From positions 2,480,001-2,544,000 of the forward strand of contig OX337229.1 of NCBI GenBank assembly GCA_946965045.2: 64,000 nucleotides of DNA. The letters are read 5' to 3'. A program made the position numbers and the translations under genes. This DNA comes from Epithemia pelagica. Its lineage: Eukaryota > Bacillariophyta > Bacillariophyceae > Surirellales > Surirellaceae. Below the pieces are notes generated by a model that was not told the origin of the DNA, did no database searches, and was given only the letters and a program-made list of their open reading frames with translations. Position 1 is the first letter of the stretch; each line of letters starts with the position of its first letter. Positions 1-10,500 of the stretch are shown one piece after another.

Positions 1-3000
1 TTTGAACTTTCGGAGAACCTTCGTTTGGCTCGTCTCTTTTTATGAGTTTCTCTTTTGAAAGACAGAATTCCACTGTTGATCAGAAAAGCATGAACCCTGT
101 GAAGTTTCCCGAGTTTCCCTTCCGTCGCTCGCGCCAAAGAATCTGCCCAGGCTGCTCGTCGTTCTAGTACCTCTCGATGACCGGCTTTACGGCGAGCTTC
201 AACAAGTTCCTTTTGAAGCCGACGAATCATTGACCTATCATCCAGAACTTCGTTGACAATTGGATTTGTGGTGACAAGCTTTGCCCGTGCAGCAAATGCC
301 AACGTCGACCTTGTCTCCTCTAGGTACAGTTCCGACGGTGTTGCGCAACAGATAACTGCCATTCTAGCGTTTCCTGACAAGGATGGCTGAAGTATCCTGG
401 TAAGCTTGGAATCCCGAAAATTGATATGGGTCCGAGTTGAGGATCCTAGGGCAACAATAACTCGAGATAGAGTCAAGAGACTAGAATTTGATGAGAGACG
501 AGCCCATTCGCTATCATCTACCGGACAATCATAGCTTACCTTTGGTTTATCATACCTCCTTCTTTCTGACGGTCCCCACTCGCTCCAGTGTGTCGAACAC
601 TCTCTGATCCAGCCAAGTCAACCAGATCCAAAGTTGACACAAGAATAGGACCGGAATTTTTCCCTTGGGCACTCCGCGGAGAGGCGACACTGTCATTGCC
701 ATTTTTGACTGGTTCCTTTGCCCTACTTTCAACGGTGATGCGGAAAACGGTGTGACTTCGAGACGAACGTTCATTCATTGAAGTTGCAGCAATCGAGCGT
801 TTCTTGTTCCCATGGTGAAGAACCCGTTGTAGTGCATTGGAGTCAACAACGATTTCCTCACGAGAAGGAACGAAGAACCCACGTTGCGGATCCTCACGAA
901 CAGCTAGTTTTTCTTCTTTCCCTCTTGCAAGTAGATCTCGAATTTCTTCGTTATAAATTTCAAGAAAGCTCACTCGGACCAAAAAATCTCTGTTCCTTGA
1001 TTTCTCAATGCTCCGAAATATGTCGGATGCGGCCATTTGGAGTATCCCTTCATCCTTTCCACCCATTCCCGACCCCTGCATCGTGTACGTCTTCCCACTA
1101 GATGTTTGACCATAAGTAAATACGACTCCATTCAGTCCTCCTATTACGGAATGGACGATCCCCTTGGCCATTGACGCATAAACATCTTTGGTACCGTTTG
1201 ATTCTGCAAAGGTTCTGTCAAACGTGAAGAACGTTCTTCCTATGATCTTCTCCTTTATGGGCTTGCCCTCTGGTGTTGTTTGAGTCACAGACGAGTACTG
1301 CGGGAACACCTCCCAGACCCGTTTATGTTGTCCCTCGTTGTCATTGAGTGGGCGCATCCGAATAGCAACTAGAACAAAGAATACCAATTTGAGCATTTTG
1401 ATGCAGGATTTTGTCAGTATCAACAAATCTGGCTTACCGCGAATTCCCTCTTCTGTGGACGGTACCGTTGCAGAATCACTCTCCGGTGATTCTACCTGCA
1501 CAACTTCTTTCTTCTTTGTCGTTGGGGTAGCCAGGGTCTCATTTTCTGCAAATCGAATGCAAGATCCTGCTACAGACCGTCCTTTCTTGCCACTTTTGGA
1601 AGCTTGTATGCTAGTGTCAGATGATACTGTGAGATGTTTGCTTGGTGTGGTCTTTGGTGATAATAACGGGATAGCTGAGACTCGATGAGAAGACGAGCAG
1701 GTTTCTTGTAGATTTTCTGAATTGAAGGATGGTACTATGAGAACCAAACTGCAACGATCACCGCGGTATCATAGTTCTACACTTACCTTGGCCTTTCATA
1801 TTCTTCGATTCATCTTCCACTGGCTGGGACACGGTGTCTAGCACCTCGTTCTTTGTACTTTGAATTGTCATTCCTTTATCAGTATCAGGAATTTTCTCCT
1901 TGTTTGGGGATGGCACTGGTTGTTTGTCCGCATTTGCGTTTGCTATCTCAGAACCTGGCTTCGATTGGTTGTTGTGGTCTTGATGATTGCCACATGCGTC
2001 ATTTGTTGAAGTGTCATTATCCATGGCAAGGTTCAAAGATCTGTTGAGTGACTTTGGCTTCAAATTCGATTTCGCGACTTCATGTTTGGATTTTCCTTCT
2101 TGTTGATCTTTCATAGGCGAAGGTTGGATAGCGAGGTTCGTGGAGTCGACCTCTCGCTTCGGTCGGTCCTTCACGAGTAGCGGACTTTTTGATTCAACTC
2201 GAGATATAGGCCGGGGTATGCTTGTTCTTCTTCCTCCTACACTGTCTTTGTGAGACACGTTCTCATGGTGTGCACAGCCTGTTTGCGCTCCAAGCGGTTT
2301 TGCTCTCCGTGATGTGCTGTTGTTGTCTAGAGGAGTGCGTTCAGTCTTAACCGGGCTGGCAATGGGTGTAGCTCCTCGAGGGGATTCCAGTCCTTTTTTG
2401 TCACGAGTTGGTGATGCGTGGAATTTGATGGATGACTTGCGGCCGCCACATTGAGCTTGATTCGGTTTGCCTCGAGGAGGTGTACGGTTCAGACCTATCC
2501 TATGAGTGTGCGAATTTTTCGGCGACGGACAAAAACGGCTGTGTACAGAACCGCTCGTAGTTGCCTCATCCGATGAGGGCTTGAGAGGTCTTGCCTTCTC
2601 TGGATGGTCTCCTTGAGGCTTGGGCTCTAATGCCTTGTTCGGAGCTGCCTCTCTATTTGGTGCGTTTGATGATTCCGGCACGTTTGTTTCTTTCCAGGGT
2701 GCTCTTGAATCGCTGACAATATCATCTCCGTCTGAAGGATCAGCGGATAGCGTTTTCTTAGGCTGCACTTTGCTGTCTTTTCCAATGGGATCATATGCTG
2801 CCTTGGTCATGGACGATGGTGCTCTAGGGACTTCAATGCTAGATCCTAGCGACAATCCTCGACTATGGGTTCGGTTCCGGAGAGGTGTTGATACCACTTC
2901 TTCACTACGACCTTGTTTGTTGTTATGCCGAGCTGGTGACGGTGTGAAACGACGAGAGTTTAATTTGAATCGAACCGGAGAACACGAAACAGCGTTGGCT

Positions 3001-4277
3001 TTCTCCTTTTCCTCTCGTCGCCGTGCGCTGCTTTGGGTCTCACGCATGAAATTTGCTCGACGAGGTTTCGACTCTGTTGGTTTCGGAGTTTTTGGTTCGT
3101 CGCTTTGGTGGACGCATGCCTCTTCTACAGCGACAACGTCACTCACATTTTCGGTCTTTGCTTGTTTCGGGCTACTGGGATCAAGGTGTTCATTCTTGAT
3201 ACCTTCGTCATCACCCCCTTCGTCTTCGTCACTTTTGTCTTCGTCACTTTTGTCTTCGTCACTTTCGTTATTGTCGTCGTCATCGTCATCATCACTTTCG
3301 TCGTCATCACTACTTTCACTGCTTTCGTCCCACTTTAGAACTGGAAGCCCTTGTGACTCTGTCTTATCAGGCTGTCGGAGAGATGTTACGTCACTTTCGC
3401 GCTCGACAGGTTTCTCAGGCATCGTAGGTTCTGGTTGGACACTTTCGGTTGTTTCCACTGGTGCGGTCGCCTTGTCTTCGTTACCATCATCACCAATCTG
3501 TCGCAGTACGAACCCCTTGCTTGGGACGTCTGCATTGTCGTAGTCCAGCAAATGTTTTGTGCTTATGGTCGAAGCACCAAACGACTTGGTCGCAATGCTT
3601 GGAAGCCTGTTCTCACTTTCGGATTCCACTGTGGAAAGGCTCTTGTCGGAGGATTCCGATTGGCTACATGTGCTGGCCTGATCGCTTGTGTTGGTCGTCG
3701 TCCCTCCTCGACCAAGAATTCTTCGAACTCTTTCAAGAAACATTCTGTCATCTTCCTTTTCTTGTTCTTCTGGTTTAGATGAAGCTTTGGACTCGTCTGT
3801 TTTGTTGGAGGGTGATTTTGCGAGAACAACTTGCTGTTGATGTTGCTGCTGCTGTTTTTGCCTTTGCATCATGTGCTGTTGCTTTTCCCTTAGCATTTGT
3901 TGTTGATGAAGCATTTGGTGCTGCTGTTCTAATTTTACGAGCTGTTGCTGTTGCTGCATCCTTCTATGCATCATTGAATCCCCATGAGCCAGTCGGGCCG
4001 CTTGAATCCGATCCTCTTCCAGCGCCCAATGGTCTCGGTCTTGTTCAATCTCATCTCTTTCTGACCTCGGAGTTGTTATCGGTTTATTATTATGAAGATC
4101 ATTGATTCTCTCCTGCGCAAACCATTCCTCCTCCTCAAAGTTCAAGCAATAGTCGTTAACAGTTCGATGCTTTGGAGCGTCTTGAACCTGCTGTTGTTCA
4201 GCTGGTATTTGGTTGTTCCCAGAGTCCAAGCTGACTGGGACTCGGCTTTTCATTTTCCTTGGTTGAGGTACCTCCAT
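1..4277 (-). CDS. kinesin-7 (CENP-E)-like motor protein with long N-terminal extension, partial (3' end beyond window)
   Basis: Microtubule motor ATPase. Four exons fit GT-AG rules and phase: 4277-1787, 1716-1438, 1368-540 and 480-1, with introns of 70, 69 and 59 nt. The start is the first ATG of the open frame. The first ~830 residues are disordered: a Gln-rich block (~aa 120-190), an acidic Asp/Glu/Ser block (~aa 370-400), then Ser/Pro/Lys-rich sequence. The motor starts near aa 923 with VAIRMRPL and shows the P-loop GQTSSGKT, switch I NERSSRSH, switch II DLAGSE and the neck-side LTRILQPSLSGNARM. FLVRVSFLEIYNEEIRDLL and the AVREDPQRG segment are typical of kinesin-7. The 69-nt intron has no stop and keeps frame, so retention would insert 23 residues. 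The frame is still open at base 1, so the stalk and tail are missing. The motor call is firm; the subfamily is inferred from motif resemblance. Confidence 0.88.
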
Positions 4278-4522
4278 GATGGACAAGATGCGTGCATTGG
4301 GACTGGTTCGACCCTCAAATCTCCATAAAAATTTAGGATCGAATATATTCCAGCTCTTCTCTTTTGACCTTTTTTTGTTGTCTCGCTCAAAATAAAAAAT
4401 GGGCACGTCGCCCCGCGTGCGAACGAGAAGAGACGACTGCGCAGGGGCTATAGTAATTTAACGTCTATCCTGCTGGCATGCTATTGTAGTTCGAGTCGGT
4501 TATCATACAATAATAATATTGT

Positions 4523-4593
4523 AGACTTTCAAATTTCACGGTGATTCCCCTCACATTTTCTTTCGCAATGACCATGGCAGTCTTCCAATGTTG
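4523..4593. repeat. direct repeat, copy A (71 bp), 3' of the kinase-like gene
   Basis: This stretch matches a second copy made of 6469-6505 continued at 12807-12847, which is interrupted by the LTR retrotransposon. The two agree over ~71 bp with about three substitutions; the other copy also has a 7-bp internal duplication of GTGATTC. Same orientation. Before the retrotransposon arrived, the two copies bracketed the ~1.9 kb that holds the kinase-like gene. The rest of 4278-4716 holds no gene I can support. Confidence 0.8.
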
Positions 4594-4716
4594 TCAAAGG
4601 TACAAACAAAAAAGGCACGGATTCCACGCAGTCACATCCACTCATTGATCTATAGCATCGTCGATTAGCAACCACCATCACAGCAAGATTCTGAAAACAA
4701 CGAGGCATGGACACAG

Positions 4717-6295
4717 TCAAAAAACGAGTCGTTGCACCATAAATTGGTCATGTTCCTTCAACATAACCTGCGCAGCCTGCACTCCTGGGGCCCAAGTCTC
4801 TTCGGGATTTACGGCGATTGGATACTTGTCCACTCCATGGGTTCCTGCCCAATCAAAATCAACCACTCTAACTCTTCCTTCCTTGGTGACAAGAATATTC
4901 GGAGACCGTAGATCACCATGGACGAGATCCACTTTTTCAAATACGCTTAGGAGGCTCTTCAGCTGCTCTTGTACGTTCTCGCTTTCTTCCGTGCCACCGG
5001 CACCCCAACGGCGAAAACCCACGAGCAGTTCCATCACGACCATCATCAACCCTGAGACCTCTTGGACGCAATAAAGCTTTGGGGCCAAATCGGCACCAGC
5101 TGCGACCCTGTGTGCCTTTTCATTGTACTGTTCCGTGAATTTGACGAGGACGGGAGTATTTGTTGCTGTCAGCTCTGCAATAAACAGCATCCTGCGACTT
5201 TCAATATAAAAGGGCCTCAGGTATTTGAGACTAACTTCACCTTCTTCTATTTGACAACTTCTCGTATAGGGGAAGCCAGCTTGTGGATCAACCACTGGTG
5301 CTGCGGTATCCACTTCTTCGTAGAATTTCAACAGAGTCGAAAATCCATGACGGATAGCCATACAAAGTCGGGCTTGCTGCAGTCTTGCCTGCTTGTCGGC
5401 TGGGACTGGCAAAAATGGAACATTGCCGCTGAGGGGTTGAGCGCAAGGATAGTCGCACGCCCATACAGCCCCAGTAACACCAATTTCCTGTCCCAGTCCC
5501 AGTACTTCTACCAACATCCATGGGCAACAATGTCGACGGGGACCAATGTTTTTATCGCTTCCCCAAAACTGTACGTAGTACCCCATGTTCTCCATGTACG
5601 GATCTGAATCCCCTCTACCTTTCTCATTCTTAAACACAATGTTCGTACCGGCTTGCGAGCATGTTCCATCAGTGTCAAACTTGTCTGCAATGCATTGAAC
5701 GCCTATTGCTTCTAAGGCTCTCATATTCGTCATGATGTGCTTGTTGAAAATTTTGTTAATTTTATCCCGTCGGGAATTCTCGATTGTGTAACCATCGGGC
5801 ATAAATGCACATAGCTCCGCTGCAAAGAGGAAGTCTTCACCTTGTGCATCACCAGAGTTGATAATCTGAATCATTTCATGGAAAACTGGATGCATTATTC
5901 GAATACTGATCCAAGAGCATTCTGTAGGTCTAAGGCACATAACTTGAAGGTTGTCCTGGCTCTGCCACTTGGTCCAACCGGACGGCTTTCGGAAATCAGA
6001 AGGAGCGCCAATTCCTTGGTACTTCTCCAACCTGGTGAGAACTCTCTGTTTTTTTAAACCCAGGCTTACTCCACTCTTGACACGAAAACCAGAACGAACC
6101 GACTAGACTTTGTTCGTGATACGTGTTGGAAGAGGTGTCCGGCTTTGCAATTCTGGCTTTCCCATTAGAAAAATAATTGGCTACCTTATCTTGCATCATC
6201 AGGTCCCCAAAAACGCCCGCAATGAAAACCCTTTCGTTGGTCGAAAAAGCAGTGTCGTCCAAAACATCCTGCAGGGTGGCTACGGCTTCCGCCAT
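4717..6295 (-). CDS. protein-kinase-like (PKL-fold) protein with HGDLR and DFDWAG motifs
   Basis: Proposed two-exon gene of about 498 aa: exon 1 6295-6185, an 82-nt intron (GTAGCC...TCTAG), exon 2 6102-4717. The intron was chosen because it is GT-AG, phase 0, and joins two frames that are each open. The C-terminal third has a kinase-like catalytic loop, LVHGDLRSPNILV (~aa 428), then VVDFDWAGTHG (~aa 450) and a YPIAVNPEETWAPGV segment. This order (HGDxRxxN, then DFDWAG, then an N-x-W motif) is seen in atypical kinase-like proteins of fungi, oomycetes and protists, including Crinkler C-terminal domains. I see no classical glycine-rich loop, so N-lobe function is uncertain. The N-terminal ~250 aa are unrecognised. 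Substrate and role are unknown. The gene is bracketed by direct repeats and sits beside a recent retrotransposon insertion. Confidence 0.6.
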
Positions 6296-6468
6296 TGCTG
6301 TACAAGATACACTAGGTAGTAGGTCATGTTGGACCTCTTTCGTTCTCTCAAAGCACCAACAGCTGACCTGTGAGAGAAGTAGATGACAATCTTGGAGCAA
6401 TGCATGAAAACCTGAGAGAACGCTTGCTGCAATGCTACGGGGCCGTATAGGGTTAAGGATTTTACCAC

Positions 6469-6505
6469 AGATTTTCAAATTTCGCGGTGATTCGTGATTC
6501 CCCTC
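6469..6505. repeat. direct repeat, copy B, left part (interrupted by retrotransposon)
   Basis: Left part of the second copy of the 71-bp repeat found 3' of the kinase-like gene. It contains a 7-bp tandem duplication (GTGATTC twice) absent from copy A and ends in the CCCTC that became the target-site duplication. The repeat resumes at 12807. Confidence 0.8.
6501..6505. repeat. target-site duplication (left), CCCTC
   Basis: CCCTC lies directly before the left LTR and is repeated directly after the right LTR. Five bp is the expected duplication for Ty1/copia integrases. Copy A of the flanking repeat has a single CCCTC here, confirming the empty-site structure. Confidence 0.92.
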
Positions 6506-6804
6506 TGTTGGAAATAATGAGCAAGAAAGAAAACACTGCGACGCGGGAACGCCTGGCGAATCAAGACCAAAGACAATGAAAGCAAGACCAAAGACAATGA
6601 AGAATACTATGGAGAACAAAACAAGCAAGACGAGCTCCGCACGCGTGTCGTTCGCTGACGTAGTCAGAAAAGGCAAGGCGAACAAATCGCCAACAAATGA
6701 ACCTAGAGCTCATTCTTTGGAAACAATCAAGCCAGTAAATTAGGATCATTTTCGACTTTACAGTATAGTGGGCAAAGCTGACGGCTACGACACTCTACTC
6801 AACA
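6506..6804 (+). repeat. left LTR (299 bp)
   Basis: Begins TGTTG and ends CAACA, a 5-bp inverted terminal pair with the canonical TG...CA ends. Matches the right LTR along its whole length by eye; short ORFs inside both translate identically. It should carry the element's promoter, though I see no clear TATA box. The last ~60 codons of the pol frame lie within the right LTR, so this copy holds the same coding sequence untranslated. Confidence 0.95.
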
Positions 6805-6853
6805 TTGTTTCCAAAGAAAATTTACCTTTTTCCCTTTGTTGCACCTCTCCTCC

Positions 6854-7540
6854 ATGAACACTGACCCCACAGTGAGACACCTACAAGAAATCGACGAACT
6901 CATCCAAGAACTTGCCGAACTGAGTGTTCGCCAGCAAGAGATTGTCCGACGGCTCAAGGACCTACGAGATCCATCATCGGCGCCCGTGGCTACCGTGCCC
7001 GTGGCAAGAGCGCAGCCCAGCGGATACGAAACAGGAGACAGTGAGGACGGAGAGGAAGCGTCTGAAGAACACACCGGAACTTTCAAGACGAGTCGGGAGT
7101 CGGTCTCAAGTGCAAGCATTGCCAGTTCCACAGTTGAAGTTGTCGGCACTTTTTCCCCCAGATCAAACAATCAGGTGATCTACACTCCCGCTGAGAGAGC
7201 AGCATTACAATCCGGCTGCAGTCTGTGGACGTCCGACGTCACGGGGAATCGATATATTATACACCCCAGACGACGCAAATTTTGCGTGGGTGATATCGTC
7301 AAGGTCCTGAACCCAGCCTCACGTTTTTCCACCCGCACACCGACGATCCGCGACGGAACAGGAGTTGTGGCTAAGGTGTGCGACAAACAAGTGGTCATCC
7401 ATACCGACAGCGGTTACGACCTAAGACGAGGACAAGGCAACGTCCGCTATCTATCTGCCCAACAAGATGAGCAGTACGCAAGGGTCCAGCCCGTCAAACC
7501 CGGGCGGCGCCCAACCTACGCCCGGTACCACGCCGCCTAA
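6854..7540 (+). CDS. retrotransposon ORF1, unknown protein upstream of gag-pol
   Basis: A 228-aa ORF between the left LTR and gag-pol, starting at an in-frame ATG. The N-terminal ~40 aa look like a charged coiled coil (HLQEIDELIQELAEL). The middle is acidic and Ser/Thr-rich. The C-terminal ~80 aa (FCVGDIVKVLNP ... GVVAKVCDKQVVIHTDSG) look like a small beta-rich fold, perhaps of KOW or Tudor type; that is only a guess. It overlaps the start of gag-pol by 74 nt, and gag-pol lies in the +1 frame relative to it, so it could be an independent product or the upstream part of a +1 frameshift. I do not recognise the family. Confidence 0.6.
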   Translation: MNTDPTVRHLQEIDELIQELAELSVRQQEIVRRLKDLRDPSSAPVATVPVARAQPSGYETGDSEDGEEASEEHTGTFKTSRESVSSASIASSTVEVVGTFSPRSNNQVIYTPAERAALQSGCSLWTSDVTGNRYIIHPRRRKFCVGDIVKVLNPASRFSTRTPTIRDGTGVVAKVCDKQVVIHTDSGYDLRRGQGNVRYLSAQQDEQYARVQPVKPGRRPTYARYHAA

Positions 7541-10500
7541 TGATGGTGGAACTTCCAGTCCGAATCAAGGCAATCAAGGACGAGGACGAAGAGGAGGACG
7601 AGGACGTGGACGTGGTGGACGAGGAGGACGTGGTGGGCGCGGTGGTTATGCTACCAACCCCAGCACGTTCAAAGGAAACACTGATGACATGAACGGTCAT
7701 GTTTTTCAAGTTTTTTATGAGTGTAATGATAAGCGACAGTTTACCCGGACAATTGAAGCTTTAGAAGAATATTTTGCGAAGAATCTGAAGCACGCAGGAG
7801 ACATGACCACGCTCACGAGAGAATTGAAGAACCCAACGATCGAGGAGCCACCGGATTTACCAGAAGAAGAAACCAGTCGGCTCAAGATTGCGATTTTTGA
7901 AAAGAAGGTTGCCGCGTACGTCACGCGTTGCGACATCCTCGAGAGCAATTTGCAAGCGGCCTATGCAGTCATTTGGGGCCAGTGCAGTGAGGCCATGAAG
8001 GCCAAACTCCAAGGCCTCGAAAAATACAATTCCGCTCGGGACGGATGTGATTGTGGTTGGTTGTTGACTCAAATCAAAGCCATTCGACATAAATTCGAAG
8101 AGAAGCGATACGGGTACGCGTCACTCAATGATGCGTACACAAATTTTTATATGCATCGACAACAAGCAGAAGAGAGCCTCGCCGATTACCTTCACCAATT
8201 CAAAGAGAACATTGACGTTTTGGAGCATTATGGTGGCTCGGTTGGAATTGACAAAGGTTCCCAAGAATTGGTGGAGAAGTATTTGGACCCCGACGAGTCC
8301 ATCTCCTCCGATGAGAAGAAACGAGTCAGTCGCGAGCGTGCTCTTGCCATCCAGTTTCTCAAAGGTGCTGATCGAAAAAGATTTGGCAATCTGTTGATTG
8401 AGTTGGAGAACCAATTCACTAGGGGCACAGACCAATACCCCCCTGATCTGACCTCCGCTTATGGCATGTTGGTCAGCTATCGCGGTCCGAAGCAGCCATC
8501 CAACCCCTCTCAGTCCCCTGGAACACCAAGTTTGATTCCTGCTGGTGGTGGTGGCGGTTTACAATTCGCCCAAACGGCGTCCCCCGTTCCTGGTTTGGAT
8601 GGTATCCTTCATGAGGCCATCACGTGTTTCCATTGCCAAGGACCCGGCCACTATGCAAGTCAGTGCCCATTGCGTGGTGGTGATAATGGTGCTTCCAATA
8701 GTGCCAGTGGCAACTCGGGTGTCACTATGCTCCAGCAGCATGCTCCTTCCCCTCCACAGTACAATTTTACGTTCGCCATTGTTGATTGTTGCTTTTCGCA
8801 GCCACCACACCATTCCATCCCCGACACCTGGGTTCTGCTCGATAGTCAGTCGACCATTTCAGTTTTTCGGAATGCTTCCCTCCTTTCCAACATTCGCCCG
8901 TCGATGCACCCTTTAACCGTCTATACCAACGGCGGTCAACAAGTCTCACGCCTCCTCGGTGATATTCCCAACTTCGGTGAGGTCTGGTACAACCCCCAGT
9001 CTTTGGCCAACATCCTCTCCCTCGCCGCCGTTCGGCAAAGGTGCCGCATCACTATGGACACTGCCGGTGATCCTTCCATCTCAGTCCATCGTCGCGATGG
9101 CTCGGTAATGATTTTTCGTGAAAGTGCGATGGGACTTTACTATTTTGATGTTGCAGACCCGTCTAACTTTATTAACTCTACCTCTACTCCCTACCTGTTC
9201 CTTAACTCGGTCCCTCGTAATGCGACTGGTTTTTCGCCCCGGGAGGTCGAAGGAGCGGATCGTGCCCGTACTCTGTACAGACAACTCGGTCGCCCCTCCC
9301 AACGCGATTTTCTCGACGCCCTCACCAACAACGTCATCCGAAACTGTCCCGTCACCCCCGAAGATGCACGACGCGCCCTCCAAATTTACGGACCGGATCC
9401 CGCCACCCTCAAAGGAAAGACAGTGAAACGACCAACGGCCGCCGTGCCTCAACAGACGATAACGGACATTCCCGACCACATCAAACAAGAACACAAGCGC
9501 GTGACGATCTGCGCGGACAATTTTTACGTTCAAGGGCTCATTTTTTGCCACACTATTTCGCGACACATCAATTTCCGCACCGTTGCGGCCATAGCAAACA
9601 GGCGAAAGACAACGTTGGAGCAAGAACTAAAGGACGTATTTCACCTTTACAAGTCCCGCGGTTTCGAAGTGGTAGACCTCCACGCGGACAACGAGTTTGC
9701 GCCCCTACAAAACAGCATTCAACCAGTCATAGCCAACATCGTCGCCGCCGATGACCATGTGGGCCAAGTCGAACGATCCATTCGCACGATTAAGGAGCGA
9801 GTGCGATCAACGGTCCATGGTCTCCCTTTCCGACGGTATCCAGTCCTCATGGTACGCGAGCTCGTATCCCATGCGGTTCGGACCTTGAACCAGCTCCCCA
9901 ACCGAAAAGGAATCTCACCCACCATGAGTCCACGAAAAATCATCACTGGACTACCGGATCCTGACTACAATAGCATGAGGATAGAATTCGGGCAATATGC
10001 CCAGGTTTTTGAGGAGCGCCGCAGAACAAGCACAACAGAACCGCGTACCATCGGCGCCATCGCCCTCAACCCCACTGGAAACGCACAAGGGAGCTACTAC
10101 TTCATGTCCCTCGCGACCGGAGCGCGAATCTCCCGACACCAGTGGACGGAAGTACCTATCACCCAAGATGTCATCAACCGGGTAGAAGAGTTGGCAGCCG
10201 AACAAGAACAACCCATCATTAACGGCGAGCTTGTTTTTGAATGGGCACCCAATGTCCCGATCGAAGACCCTGAAAACATTGACAATGCAGCAGACGATGA
10301 CGATGAAGAAGACAACGGAAATAATGATCTACACAACGATGAAGATGAAGGAGCGATTTCCGATGAAGACAATGAAGACGACCCCGATGTGGACGAAGGA
10401 GCGAACGAAAATAGCTCCGACAGTGACGAACCATCGGAGCCTCCCATGGTATCAACCACGGATGAGGACAGCACAACAGAAGATGAATCTGATGTTGGTG

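Noticed and set aside
2620-3543. A 307-aa plus-strand ORF opposite the kinesin N-terminal region
   Set aside because: Ser/Leu-rich antisense shadow of the acidic and Ser-rich kinesin coding sequence; no domain.
6506-6804. The left LTR as coding sequence for the minus-strand gene upstream (an ORF runs through it)
   Set aside because: The same antisense ORF occurs in the right LTR; it is a by-product of the LTR, and the kinase-like gene start at 6295 lies outside it.
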